Positions 56,055 through 63,959 of a stretch of DNA of 64,000 nucleotides are shown here, one piece after another. The stretch lies in NCBI GenBank assembly GCA_022652985.1, contig JALCRY010000004.1, forward strand, positions 1-64,000. The letters are read 5' to 3'. The notes under the pieces were generated by a model. It was not told the origin of the DNA. It made no database searches and saw only the letters and a list, made by a program, of their open reading frames with translations. Made by a program: the position numbers and the translations under genes. Each line of letters starts with the position of its first letter. Within the stretch, counting starts at the first letter, position 1. The DNA is from Eubacteriaceae bacterium (GTDB lineage Bacteria; Bacillota; Clostridia; Peptostreptococcales; Anaerovoracaceae).

Positions 56055-57857
56055 ATGATCAGAATACTGGAAAAAAATGTGGCGGATAAGATAGCTGCCG
56101 GCGAAGTTGTCGACAGACCGGTCTCTATTGTCAAGGAACTCGTTGAAAATTCCATAGACGCAGGTGCCGGCTCCGTTATAGTAGAAATCAAAAAAGGCGG
56201 CAAGACATATATCAGAGTGACGGATGACGGAAGCGGCATACTCTCTGAAGAAGCTGAACTGGCGTTCATGCGCCATGCTACCAGCAAAATATCAGCAGCG
56301 GAAGATCTGGATTCCATCGAGACCCTCGGCTTCAGAGGCGAAGCACTGGCGAGCATTGCCGCGGTTTCAAGAGTAGAGCTTATCACGAAGACCGAAGATG
56401 AGAAAATGGGACTCAAACTCTGTATCGAAGGCGGCCAGGTCACTGAGAAAACGGGAATAGGATGCCCTGACGGGACTACGATAGTGGTCAGGGATCTTTT
56501 TTATAATACTCCGGCGAGACTGAAGTTCATCAAGACCGATTCTGCGGAAAGCGGTCTGATCACAGATCTCGTTTCGCATATTGCGCTCGCTTATCCTGAC
56601 CTGAGGATCCGTATGATCAACAACGACCATATCCTGTTCGCGACTCAGGGAAGGGGAGACAGGCTCAATGCGATTATGACGCTTACGAGCAGAGAATTCG
56701 GCAGCAAACTGATTCCTCTGCAGGCTGAAGGCGGCGGAATGAAGATAGAAGGCTACGTCTCCGGTCCGGGGGAAAGCAAATCCTCCAGAAGGGGGCAGAT
56801 ATTCTTTGTAAACGGCAGAACTGTCAACAGCAAGATCATGGAGAAAGCAGTGTCGAGGGCATATAAAGAACGCCTGTTCGACGGCAGATATCCGATCGTC
56901 TATCTTTTTCTGGATGTAGAACCGGACAAGGTAGATGTCAATGTTCACCCGAACAAAAAAGAGGTCAAGTTCCACGATGATGCAGCGGTGGAGGATTTCA
57001 TCTGTGCAGCGGTCACGGAAGTTCTGAAGCAGAAAGAAGCTGTGCCGAAGCTGGAGAAAAAAGATAAGCCGTTCATCAGGCCGAATTCGCCGTCAAACAC
57101 ATTAAACAGACAAAATATAAATAATGAAAATAATATAAAAAGTAAAACAACACGTAAACCTGAAATATTTGAACAGCCCAAACAGGTTGACATTAAAAGT
57201 GTATTGTCAACCTACAAGGAGGAGAACTCTAAAATCACCGAAGAAATCGCAGATCTTAAGACCGAAATCGATAAAATTCAGGCTGAACCCTTTGATTTCA
57301 GAGAGCTTGACTACAGAGGCTCTATTTTCGGCACATATATCCTCGCTACGGATGAGGAATATCTCTACCTGCTTGATCAGCATGCAGCGCATGAAAGGAT
57401 ATATTATGAAAAGCTGATGGATCAGTTTGAGGCGGCGGAAAAATACAAGCAGGAAATAATGGTGCCGATCACGGTGACTTCTTATCTGACTGATCCGGAC
57501 TGGAAGGAGCCGCTCAGCAAAATGGGATTCGACATTGAGGAGTTCGGGCCGAACACTTATGCCGTCAGAGCTGTTCCGACGTTCTTCGGGCTTACGGAAG
57601 CGGAAATATTCGTGAACGATTATATCGACAGTGTGAATGAACATACTGATTTCACGAGCCGGGAAGTCATTTCCCGTATCGCGACCAAAGCGTGCAAGAG
57701 TGCGGTCAAAGCTCACGATATGCTGAAGGACGAGGAAATAAGCAGACTGATAGATGATCTGGCGAAATGCTCGAATCCTTACAGCTGCCCTCACGGCAGG
57801 CCGACATTTATTAAAATCGGCAAGTATGATATAGAAAGACGTTTCAAGAGGAAATAA
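56055..57857 (+). CDS. mutL: DNA mismatch repair protein MutL (endonuclease type)
   Basis: The 600-residue product has a GHKL ATPase at the N-terminus: ADKIAAGEVVDRPVSIVKELVENSIDAGA (Glu28, Asn32), DDGSGI and TLGFRGEALASI. A variable Asn/Lys-rich linker lies around 340-400. The C-terminal domain carries DQHAAHERIYYE at 441-452, the endonuclease motif DQHA-x2-E-x4-E, and CPHGRPT at 578-584 completing the metal site. It therefore should nick DNA itself, consistent with organisms lacking MutH. It follows mutS and precedes miaA, a common clostridial order. Confidence 0.97.
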   Translation: MIRILEKNVADKIAAGEVVDRPVSIVKELVENSIDAGAGSVIVEIKKGGKTYIRVTDDGSGILSEEAELAFMRHATSKISAAEDLDSIETLGFRGEALASIAAVSRVELITKTEDEKMGLKLCIEGGQVTEKTGIGCPDGTTIVVRDLFYNTPARLKFIKTDSAESGLITDLVSHIALAYPDLRIRMINNDHILFATQGRGDRLNAIMTLTSREFGSKLIPLQAEGGGMKIEGYVSGPGESKSSRRGQIFFVNGRTVNSKIMEKAVSRAYKERLFDGRYPIVYLFLDVEPDKVDVNVHPNKKEVKFHDDAAVEDFICAAVTEVLKQKEAVPKLEKKDKPFIRPNSPSNTLNRQNINNENNIKSKTTRKPEIFEQPKQVDIKSVLSTYKEENSKITEEIADLKTEIDKIQAEPFDFRELDYRGSIFGTYILATDEEYLYLLDQHAAHERIYYEKLMDQFEAAEKYKQEIMVPITVTSYLTDPDWKEPLSKMGFDIEEFGPNTYAVRAVPTFFGLTEAEIFVNDYIDSVNEHTDFTSREVISRIATKACKSAVKAHDMLKDEEISRLIDDLAKCSNPYSCPHGRPTFIKIGKYDIERRFKRK

Positions 57858-57867
57858 GGACAGAAGG

Positions 57868-58809
57868 ATGCAAGGTCAGAACAGAAAAATCGTTGCTGCG
57901 GCGGGCCCTACAGCCGTCGGAAAAACTGAATACATGATCGGACTGGCTCTCGATATAAATGCGGAGATCGTATCCTGTGATTCCATGCAGCTTTATAAAT
58001 ACATGAATATCGGCAGTGCCAAGCCGACTGCGGAAGAACGTGCCGCGGTCAGGCATTACCTCGTTGACGAGATAGACCCGCGGGAGCCGTTCACGGTGGC
58101 CAGATACCAGAGGCTGGCCAAAGCAGCAATTGAAGAGATATTTGCCAAGGGAAAAGTGCCGCTTGTAACGGGCGGGACCGGCCTATATCTCAATTCTTTG
58201 CTGTATGATATGGATTTCGGACCTACTCCTGCGGCAGGAAGCGGCGAACGCAGAGAAGAACTCTATAAAATAGCGGAAACTGAAGGCGTTGAAGCGGTCC
58301 ACCGTATACTCGAGAATATCGATCCTCTGTCGGCGGAAAGGATACACCCGAATAATCTCAAGCGCGTGGTGAGAGCCATAGAAGCAGCGGAAGCCGGGGA
58401 AAAACTTACTGCATTTGACAATGTGCGGAAAAAGACGGATGATTATGAGGTGATACTTATAGGTCTTGTGAGAGACCGCGCCGAGCTATACGAACGGATC
58501 GACCGCAGAGTGGACATACTCATGGAGCAGGGACTTCTCGAAGAAGTAAAAATGCTCAGAGACATGGGATTCACGACAGATGACATCGCTATGAAAGGCA
58601 TCGGCTACAAGGAAATACTCGATGCACTGGACGGTAAGTACAGCCTGGAAGAAGCTGTGGAAACAGTAAAGAAGAACACCAGACATTATGCCAAGCGTCA
58701 GATGACATGGTTTAAAAGGTATGACGACATGAAATGGTTCGATCTTACCGGCAGAGATAAGGATGAAGTCCTCGGAGAAATCAAGGAATGGGTAAACAGA
58801 AGATTGTAA
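57868..58809 (+). CDS. miaA: tRNA dimethylallyltransferase
   Basis: The 313-residue enzyme adds the dimethylallyl group to A37 of tRNAs reading UNN codons. The P-loop GPTAVGKT is at 13-20; VSCDSMQLYKYMNIGSAKP, the tRNA-binding VTGGTGLYLNSLLYDMDFG and the closing KRQMTWFKR are typical. It uses dimethylallyl diphosphate from the MEP pathway begun by dxs in this window. It follows mutL by ten bases and its end overlaps the recombinase gene by 22 bases. Confidence 0.95.
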   Translation: MQGQNRKIVAAAGPTAVGKTEYMIGLALDINAEIVSCDSMQLYKYMNIGSAKPTAEERAAVRHYLVDEIDPREPFTVARYQRLAKAAIEEIFAKGKVPLVTGGTGLYLNSLLYDMDFGPTPAAGSGERREELYKIAETEGVEAVHRILENIDPLSAERIHPNNLKRVVRAIEAAEAGEKLTAFDNVRKKTDDYEVILIGLVRDRAELYERIDRRVDILMEQGLLEEVKMLRDMGFTTDDIAMKGIGYKEILDALDGKYSLEEAVETVKKNTRHYAKRQMTWFKRYDDMKWFDLTGRDKDEVLGEIKEWVNRRL

Positions 58810-59930
58810 AAATCCATAACAAGAGCGATAAGCCTGACAACATCGTTATGAAGGAGCACGAGATCACCTCGCAGTGTGAAGAGATCGAGAAGCAGCTTCC
58901 GTCTTTCATGCGCGGATATTTCAATTATATCAAAGGCAACGATCTGCCGATGACGCGGCTTGCTTATCTGCATGACGTGAAGTTTTTCTGCGACTATCTC
59001 GTAAATGAGACTGATCTGACTGCAGCTGAGGACGCGCACAGCATAACGCTTGCGGAATTCAACAAAATCAAGGCAGTAGATGTTAACATCTTCATTGAAT
59101 ACTGCCGAAAATACGAAGTTGAGACTGAAGACTGCATCATCGTATACGAGAACGGCAATAAAACGCTGGCCAGGAAGAAATCGTCGATATCCGTTCTTTT
59201 CAAACAGCTGTTCAGAGATGAACTGCTGGAAAACAATATCACCGACGGATTCGACCCGATAAGGGTCCCGAAACCGGGCGAAAAAGAAATCAAAGCGCTT
59301 CAGGATGATGAAGTAATGATCATGCTCGATGCGGTCACGAACGGCAGCGGCCTCACACCGAAGGAGATGCAATACTGGGAAAAGACCAAATACCGCGACA
59401 AGGCAATACTTATCGTATTCCTGACCTATGGTCTCAGGCTTTCGGAGCTGCAGCAGCTGAACGTCTCGTCGTTCAATTTCAACCGCGGCGAGTTCAAAAT
59501 TTACCGTAAAAGAGGCAAAGAGTCAACTATGCCGCTCAACAGGTCCGTCACTCAGGTCATCAATGATTACCTGAAACTTGAAAGACCCCCGGATGATGAA
59601 CTCGAGGACCTTCATAAAGACGCCCTGTTCCTTTCGCTGCAGGGCAAACGGATGACCGAGCGGGCTATACGCGATCTGGTGAAGAAATATACATCTATCG
59701 GCATGAGAACCGCGAGGAGCGCAGGCTACAGTCCGCACAAACTGAGGGCGACAGCCGCTACCAGTCTGATAGGCCGCGGCAATTCGATTTTCGATGTGCA
59801 GGCTCTTCTGGACCACGAGCAGGTCACGACAACGCAGCTGTACGCAGCGCATAAAATGAATGTCAAGAGAGACCTTGTCAAAGACATGGAATGGGAACTC
59901 GAAAGGGAAGGCAAGGACCATAAGAAATAA
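58788..59930 (+). CDS. XerS-like tyrosine recombinase
   Basis: The 380-residue site-specific recombinase has an N-terminal SAM-like DNA-binding domain (LPSFMRGYFNYIKGNDLPMTRLAYLHDVKFFCDYL) and a C-terminal catalytic domain. Arg217 lies in TYGLRLSELQQL, a Lys in IYRKRGKES, His317 and Arg320 in SPHKLRATAATSL, His343 in LLDHEQ and the Tyr352 nucleophile in TTQLYA. The ~360-380 length and the N-terminal pattern are nearer to XerS of streptococci (single-protein chromosome dimer resolution) than to XerC/D. The ATG overlaps miaA, with GGAGA nine bases before; not flanked by mobile-element genes. A phage-integrase role cannot be excluded. Confidence 0.82.
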   Translation: MGKQKIVKIHNKSDKPDNIVMKEHEITSQCEEIEKQLPSFMRGYFNYIKGNDLPMTRLAYLHDVKFFCDYLVNETDLTAAEDAHSITLAEFNKIKAVDVNIFIEYCRKYEVETEDCIIVYENGNKTLARKKSSISVLFKQLFRDELLENNITDGFDPIRVPKPGEKEIKALQDDEVMIMLDAVTNGSGLTPKEMQYWEKTKYRDKAILIVFLTYGLRLSELQQLNVSSFNFNRGEFKIYRKRGKESTMPLNRSVTQVINDYLKLERPPDDELEDLHKDALFLSLQGKRMTERAIRDLVKKYTSIGMRTARSAGYSPHKLRATAATSLIGRGNSIFDVQALLDHEQVTTTQLYAAHKMNVKRDLVKDMEWELEREGKDHKK

Positions 59931-59947
59931 AAACAGGAGGACATAAT

Positions 59948-60397
59948 ATGCTTACAAAAGTAATAAAAACAGATCTGGATCAATTCTTCATGTATCCGGA
60001 AGGATGCAGCAATATCGCCGATCTCGCCAAGATCATGAACAGTATCAAAGACAGATACATACTGCTCCGCAGACTCCGTGAAGAGCTGACTGTCGAGCCG
60101 TGCTTCATAGACGATTTTGAAGAAACATATGTCAACATTGAAACGATCGGATATTTCAGCGAGGCCGCTGTCGAGATCTATTCCGAAAAAGAATATGACG
60201 AACTTCTGGCAGCCGCTGTCAGAAAGACCTGCGGAGGCTGCGCGTACAACGGCAGCACTCTCATGGGCTGTACCGATCTCCGGAGCAGACGCTGCAAGCT
60301 TGCTCTTAACGGCGAATGCGACGAATTTGATGATGATTTTGAAGATTTTGAAGCCGCCGGCCCGTCGGATACGGAGGATATAACACGTGGACACTGA
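59948..60397 (+). CDS. Unknown cysteine-bearing acidic protein
   Basis: The 149-residue product is soluble and matches no family that I recognise. Its middle is helical (ADLAKIMNSIKDRYILLRRLREELTVEP). Near residue 96-125 lies a Cys set, CGGCAYN then C, RRCKLALNGEC, five cysteines in all, which could bind zinc or an iron-sulfur cluster. The tail is strongly acidic (DEFDDDFEDFE). AGGAGG with good spacing precedes the ATG. It overlaps the SpoIIM-like gene by 11 bases, so the two are coupled and may work together at the membrane. Confidence 0.75.
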   Translation: MLTKVIKTDLDQFFMYPEGCSNIADLAKIMNSIKDRYILLRRLREELTVEPCFIDDFEETYVNIETIGYFSEAAVEIYSEKEYDELLAAAVRKTCGGCAYNGSTLMGCTDLRSRRCKLALNGECDEFDDDFEDFEAAGPSDTEDITRGH

Positions 60398-61034
60398 CCG
60401 CATCAGCATCTTCAGCCTTAGAAAACAATACAGCCTTTCGGGTTCGTTCTGCCGGCACCGGATACTTCCGGTCTTTCTGGGAACGCTGGGCATCGCGATC
60501 GGGATCAGCGTTTTGCTGACGCTTTTCTTCGAGCAGCATCCGGCATATTCCCAGGAAATACTCAGAGCGTTTTCTGAAAAAGCGCGCAGCGTCATGACTG
60601 ACGGCGGGATATCATGGCCTAAACTGCTGCTGAACAATATTGAGGCGTCTCTCGTCGGAGTGGTGCTCGGTTTCGTGCCGTTCCTTTTTCTGCCCGCGCT
60701 TGTGCTTATTTCGAATGCGGCAGTAATAGGCGCTGTACTGGCGCTCTACAGTCTGAATGGTTCAAATGTTGCGGCGGTCCTGGCGGCGGGCGTTCTTCCG
60801 CACGGGATATTCGAGATAACCGCAGTTGTGCTCAGCATGAGTATGGGGATATATTTATGCTATACCATCTGCAGCCTGATCACCGGAACGAACCGGGGAA
60901 ACAAGAAAGCTGTTATGAAACAGACCGTAACGGATATCACACGGACTTTTCTCTGTATTGTGATCCCGCTGCTTGTAATTGCGGCGCTCATTGAAACATA
61001 TGTGACGCCGATCATACTGGATAAAGTGATTTAA
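60387..61034 (+). CDS. SpoIIM/DUF95-family membrane protein
   Basis: This 215-residue protein has about five membrane segments and the family landmarks LLLNNIEASLVGVVLGFVPF, PALVLISNAAVIGAVL and VLPHGIFEITAVVLSMSMG. SpoIIM of Bacillus belongs to the engulfment DMP complex (SpoIID-SpoIIM-SpoIIP); DUF95 relatives also occur in non-sporulators. No other sporulation gene is seen in the window, so I cannot say which. The start is GTG at 60387, nine bases after GGAGG. Confidence 0.85.
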   Translation: MDTDRISIFSLRKQYSLSGSFCRHRILPVFLGTLGIAIGISVLLTLFFEQHPAYSQEILRAFSEKARSVMTDGGISWPKLLLNNIEASLVGVVLGFVPFLFLPALVLISNAAVIGAVLALYSLNGSNVAAVLAAGVLPHGIFEITAVVLSMSMGIYLCYTICSLITGTNRGNKKAVMKQTVTDITRTFLCIVIPLLVIAALIETYVTPIILDKVI

Positions 61035-61059
61035 GTGAAATAGAGAAGGATAGAATTCA

Positions 61060-62352
61060 ATGAAAAGCAATACTTACGAACTGCTGACTCAGAAAATGGG
61101 CATCGACCCGAAAGTAATGGAAATCATCGACCAGGCGGAAAAAGCCGCAGAACCGGTGTTCGCCGACCTCGACGATATTACTGCATTCAATCAGTACAAA
61201 GTGCTGAACGCGTTCCAGAAGAACAGTATCAGCGACATGCACTTCACCTGGACGACCGGATACGGATACGACGATCCGGGACGTGAAGCCATCGAGAAAG
61301 TCTATTCGGATATCTTCGGGACGGAAGCGTCGCTTGTACGGCCTATAATCGTCAACGGCACGCATGCGCTCACACTGACGCTCACGGGGATACTCAGACC
61401 CGGAGACGAGCTTATTTACTGCACCGGGAATCCCTACGACACCCTGGAGGATGTCATCGGTCTTAGAAATGAAGGACGCGGCTCGCTGAAAGAGTTCGGG
61501 ATATCATACGATCAGGTCGAACTGACGCCGGACGGGAACATTGATTTTGAAGCACTCGGAAAAGCGATAAAGCCGAACACGAGGATATGCGCTATTCAGA
61601 GATCTACAGGATACGGCTGGAGAAAAGCGATTACGATCAATCAGATCGAGGAATGGGCGGCTTTTGTCCACTCGGTCAATAAAGATATCGTCTGCATGGT
61701 CGACAACTGCTACGGTGAATTCCTGGATACTAAAGAGCCTACGGAAGTCGGGGCCGACATCATCGCTGGTTCCCTCATCAAGAATCCGGGCGGCGGTCTT
61801 GCACTGACCGGCGGGTATATTACCGGGCGTGAAGATCTTGTGGAGAAAATATCGTACAGAATGACCTCTCCGGGGATAGGAGGGGAGTGCGGACTCACCT
61901 TCGGGCAGTCAAGGACAATGTTCCAGGGACTCTTCATGGCTCCTAAAGTCGTCAACGGAGCTGTCAAGGGCGCCATCCTCTGCGCTGAGGCTTTCAGGAG
62001 CCTGGGGTATGAAGTTTGTCCGCAGCCGGAAGACAAGCGTTCGGATATCATCGAATGCGTGAAGCTCGGCAGCGAAGAAGCAATAGTTGCCTTCTGCAAA
62101 GGCATCCAGGCGGCGGCTCCGGTAGATTCGAACGTGACTCCGGAACCATGGGATATGCCGGGATATGAAGATAAAGTAATAATGGCTGCCGGTGCGTTCG
62201 TTCAGGGTTCGTCGATAGAACTCAGCTCCGATGCGCCGATCAGAGAGCCATATATCGTTTACTTCCAGGGCGGCCTGACATATGAACACTCCAAATTCGG
62301 AGTCATAAAAGCACTGCAGTCATTATATGACAATAATCTTATAAAAATGTAG
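61060..62352 (+). CDS. Methionine gamma-lyase family (aluminium-resistance-like) PLP protein
   Basis: The 430-residue PLP protein belongs to the Met_gamma_lyase family, of which YnbB of Bacillus is a member. FTWTTGYGYDDPGREAIEKVYSDIFG, VNGTHALTLTLTGILRPGDEL, QRSTGYGWRKAIT, VDNCYGEFLD and the Schiff-base Lys241 in GSLIKNPGGGLALTGGYI are canonical. It is annotated as methionine gamma-lyase-like; the true substrate is unknown. In other Firmicutes it follows miaA-hfq, as it roughly does here without hfq. Confidence 0.9.
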   Translation: MKSNTYELLTQKMGIDPKVMEIIDQAEKAAEPVFADLDDITAFNQYKVLNAFQKNSISDMHFTWTTGYGYDDPGREAIEKVYSDIFGTEASLVRPIIVNGTHALTLTLTGILRPGDELIYCTGNPYDTLEDVIGLRNEGRGSLKEFGISYDQVELTPDGNIDFEALGKAIKPNTRICAIQRSTGYGWRKAITINQIEEWAAFVHSVNKDIVCMVDNCYGEFLDTKEPTEVGADIIAGSLIKNPGGGLALTGGYITGREDLVEKISYRMTSPGIGGECGLTFGQSRTMFQGLFMAPKVVNGAVKGAILCAEAFRSLGYEVCPQPEDKRSDIIECVKLGSEEAIVAFCKGIQAAAPVDSNVTPEPWDMPGYEDKVIMAAGAFVQGSSIELSSDAPIREPYIVYFQGGLTYEHSKFGVIKALQSLYDNNLIKM

Positions 62353-62371
62353 CTCCGAAAGATGGTCCCGG

Positions 62372-62380
62372 TGATACAAT
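62372..62380 (+). promoter_or_regulatory. Extended -10 element just before the TVP38-type gene
   Basis: TGA-TACAAT at 62372-62380 matches the TGnTATAAT pattern with one change. Transcription would then start near the ATG at 62387. No -35 hexamer is recognisable. Confidence 0.4.
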
Positions 62381-62386
62381 ATAAGT

Positions 62387-63127
62387 ATGAGTGAAGAAAA
62401 GAAAATAAACACAATATTAATTAAGCTGAAGAGAATGAACAATATGTTCAAGCTCCTGATATTACTCGGTATAATTATTGGTGTTCCGCTGTATATATAT
62501 TTTTTCCAGCATCAGTGGATAGATACATTTTCCAGCCTGGACAGTACCAAGGCATTTCTGGAAGCACACAAAACAGGCAATATCTTCCTTCTGCTGGGGC
62601 TGCAGATCGTGCAGATAGTTGTTTCAGTCATACCGGGGCAATGGATACAGTTCGCTTCAGGGTTCACATACGGTTTTCTGTTCGGCCTTATCATGTCTGT
62701 GGGCGGTGCAATGATCGGCACAGTTATCGCTTATTACCTGGCGGACTTTATGGGCCGCGATGCTATGCACATGCTGTTCGGAGAGGAGAAAATCAAACAC
62801 TACATCGAAATGCTGAACAGTAAGAAAGGCATTACCGCAGTGTTCCTGATATATCTGATACCCGGCGTGCCGAAAGATCTGTGCTGTTATGCCGCAGGAC
62901 TTTCTGACATGAAGCTGAAGCCTTTCCTGCTGATATCCACCGTCGGAAGGCTGCCGGGAATGGCCGGAAGCATACTGATCGGGAAATTCGTCGATCTGGG
63001 CGGTTATAATATCGCCATTATCATCTGTGCGGCAGCCATTGTTCTGTTCGCTCTCGGCGTGATCTTCCGGAAAAAACTTATGGCCTGGATAGACAGAGCA
63101 TATACGAAGATTGAAGAAATGGAATAA
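62387..63127 (+). CDS. TVP38/TMEM64 (DedA-like) family membrane protein
   Basis: The 246-residue product has membrane segments at about 20-38, 60-85, 88-115, 145-170 and 195-225 and the family core GQWIQFASGFTYGFLFGLIMSVGGAMIGTVIAYYLADFMGRD plus VFLIYLIPGVPKDLCCYAAGL. Family members flip or move lipids in the membrane; no substrate is known here. The start is uncertain: ATG 62387 has no RBS and lies at the predicted transcription start. ATG 62435 (16 residues shorter, after GAAGAGA) is an alternative. A strong terminator follows. Confidence 0.83.
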   Translation: MSEEKKINTILIKLKRMNNMFKLLILLGIIIGVPLYIYFFQHQWIDTFSSLDSTKAFLEAHKTGNIFLLLGLQIVQIVVSVIPGQWIQFASGFTYGFLFGLIMSVGGAMIGTVIAYYLADFMGRDAMHMLFGEEKIKHYIEMLNSKKGITAVFLIYLIPGVPKDLCCYAAGLSDMKLKPFLLISTVGRLPGMAGSILIGKFVDLGGYNIAIIICAAAIVLFALGVIFRKKLMAWIDRAYTKIEEME

Positions 63128-63148
63128 CATAATAAACGTTTGAGATTC

Positions 63149-63182
63149 AAGGGCTTCGCCGGCTGCGGCGGGGCCTTTTTTA
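63149..63182 (+). terminator. Terminator after the TVP38-type gene
   Basis: AAGGGCTTCGCCG (63149-63161) pairs with CGGCGGGGCCTTT (63166-63178), G-T pairs included, and seven Ts follow. Confidence 0.88.
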
Positions 63183-63193
63183 TAACTTAAAAT

Positions 63194-63265
63194 AAGAACA
63201 AATGTTTGAAAATCTATTGACAAAGAACATATTTTCGATTAATATATAAAAAGAACAAATGTTTA
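63194..63265 (+). promoter_or_regulatory. SOS-type promoter with three LexA-like boxes
   Basis: Three sites of the Gram-positive LexA pattern GAAC-N4-GTTC/T are present: GAACAAATGTTT at 63196-63207, GAACATATTTTC at 63225-63236 and GAACAAATGTTT at 63253-63264. A promoter, TTGACA (63217-63222) and TAATAT (63240-63245) with a 17-base spacer, encloses the middle box. LexA binding at such sites would block it until DNA damage. Confidence 0.75.
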
Positions 63266-63315
63266 CAAATAAAAAAAGGGCAGGAAAGTGCCTGCAGGTC
63301 GAGGAGGATATGACT

Positions 63316-63627
63316 ATGAACAGAGGAAAGACATTAGTAATCAAATCAAAAGGAAGATTCATCGTATTCATGGCTGTTCTTATCATTCTTGCGGCTGCAG
63401 CTGTCAATTTTGCATTCAACAGTATAGATGTTCGTGCGGAAAATCATCCGTCATATGTAACTGTACAGGTTTCTGACGGAGATACGCTCTGGTCGATAGC
63501 CGAACAATATATGTCAGATACAAATGATACCCGCGAAGCCGTATATGATATACAGAAAGCAAATAATATGTCAGGCAATGATAATCTGACAGTCGGATCT
63601 ACGATCAAAGTTCCGGTATACGAATAA
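63316..63627 (+). CDS. Small LysM protein, YneA-like SOS cell-division inhibitor candidate
   Basis: The 103-residue product has an N-terminal membrane or signal segment (FIVFMAVLIILAAAAVNFAF, residues ~14-33) and then a single LysM domain, YVTVQVSDGDTLWSIAEQYM ending in LTVGSTIKVPVY. YneA of Bacillus has the same architecture (about 105 residues, one transmembrane helix plus LysM) and halts division when LexA is cleaved. The three LexA-like boxes upstream strengthen this. ATG 63316 is eight bases from GAGGAGG; ATG 63310 is only two away. lexA itself is not seen in the window. Alternatively it is a wall-binding protein of another kind. Confidence 0.8.
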   Translation: MNRGKTLVIKSKGRFIVFMAVLIILAAAAVNFAFNSIDVRAENHPSYVTVQVSDGDTLWSIAEQYMSDTNDTREAVYDIQKANNMSGNDNLTVGSTIKVPVYE

Positions 63628-63751
63628 ATATCTGCTGATCAGTGAAAAAAGAGCTGAGATCGAAAAATCACCATAAATCGTTATAACAGATGAAAAAACG
63701 GAGGACCCACAGGTCAACCAGTCAAAAAAAGTCGCTTAGAACGCAAAATAG
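63628..63751. other. Gene-free stretch without recognised element
   Basis: After the LysM gene stop I find no coding region with a ribosome site, no promoter with two good hexamers and no known RNA. An A-rich stretch with TTATAAC at 63681-63687 is the only promoter-like word. Confidence 0.4.
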
Positions 63752-63813
63752 AGCCTCGGTTTTAAAACGTTGGAATTTCAATCTTTACAGACGTTTGTAC
63801 CGGGGCTTTTTTA
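63752..63813 (+). terminator. Long two-helix terminator-like structure
   Basis: Outer stem AGCCTCGGT (63752-63760) / ACCGGGGCT (63799-63807), one G-T pair, encloses a second helix AAACGT (63765-63770) / ACGTTT (63791-63796), and is followed by six Ts. It can end the LysM transcript or a small RNA. Confidence 0.65.
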
Positions 63814-63824
63814 GTATTTGAAAG

Positions 63825-63944
63825 TTATCCAGTGCTAATTCACTGTTTGTCCACAGTTTGCGTTGCAACACTTCCCAAAATTATGATTTTAGGAATAGTT
63901 AAATCCAAAACGGTGGACAACTACCCTCCGTGATATGTGGATAT
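63825..63944. repeat. Cluster of TTATCCACA/GTGGACAA-like words in both orientations
   Basis: Plus strand: TTATCCAGT (63825-63833) and TTGTCCACA (63847-63855). Minus strand: GGTGGACAA (63912-63920) and TGTGGATAT (63936-63944). TTGTCCAC and GTGGACAA are perfect 8-bp inverted repeats. A GTTGCAAC palindrome is at 63862-63869. The words are one or two changes from DnaA boxes, but could also be transposon-end repeats. Confidence 0.5.
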
Positions 63945-63959
63945 TTTTGTCGGGCCGCA

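Noticed and set aside
63695-63810. Resemblance to a c-di-GMP-I riboswitch (ACAGG, CAACC and ACGCAAA words)
   Set aside because: The words are partly in the right order, but the two required helices and the tetraloop receptor could not be built, and no gene with an RBS follows the terminator in the window.
63690-63821. A 43-residue very basic open frame starting at an ATG at 63690
   Set aside because: It has no ribosome site and runs straight through the terminator hairpin and its T tract. Its Lys/Arg/Ser content reflects A-rich DNA. It is not rpmH or another known small ribosomal protein.
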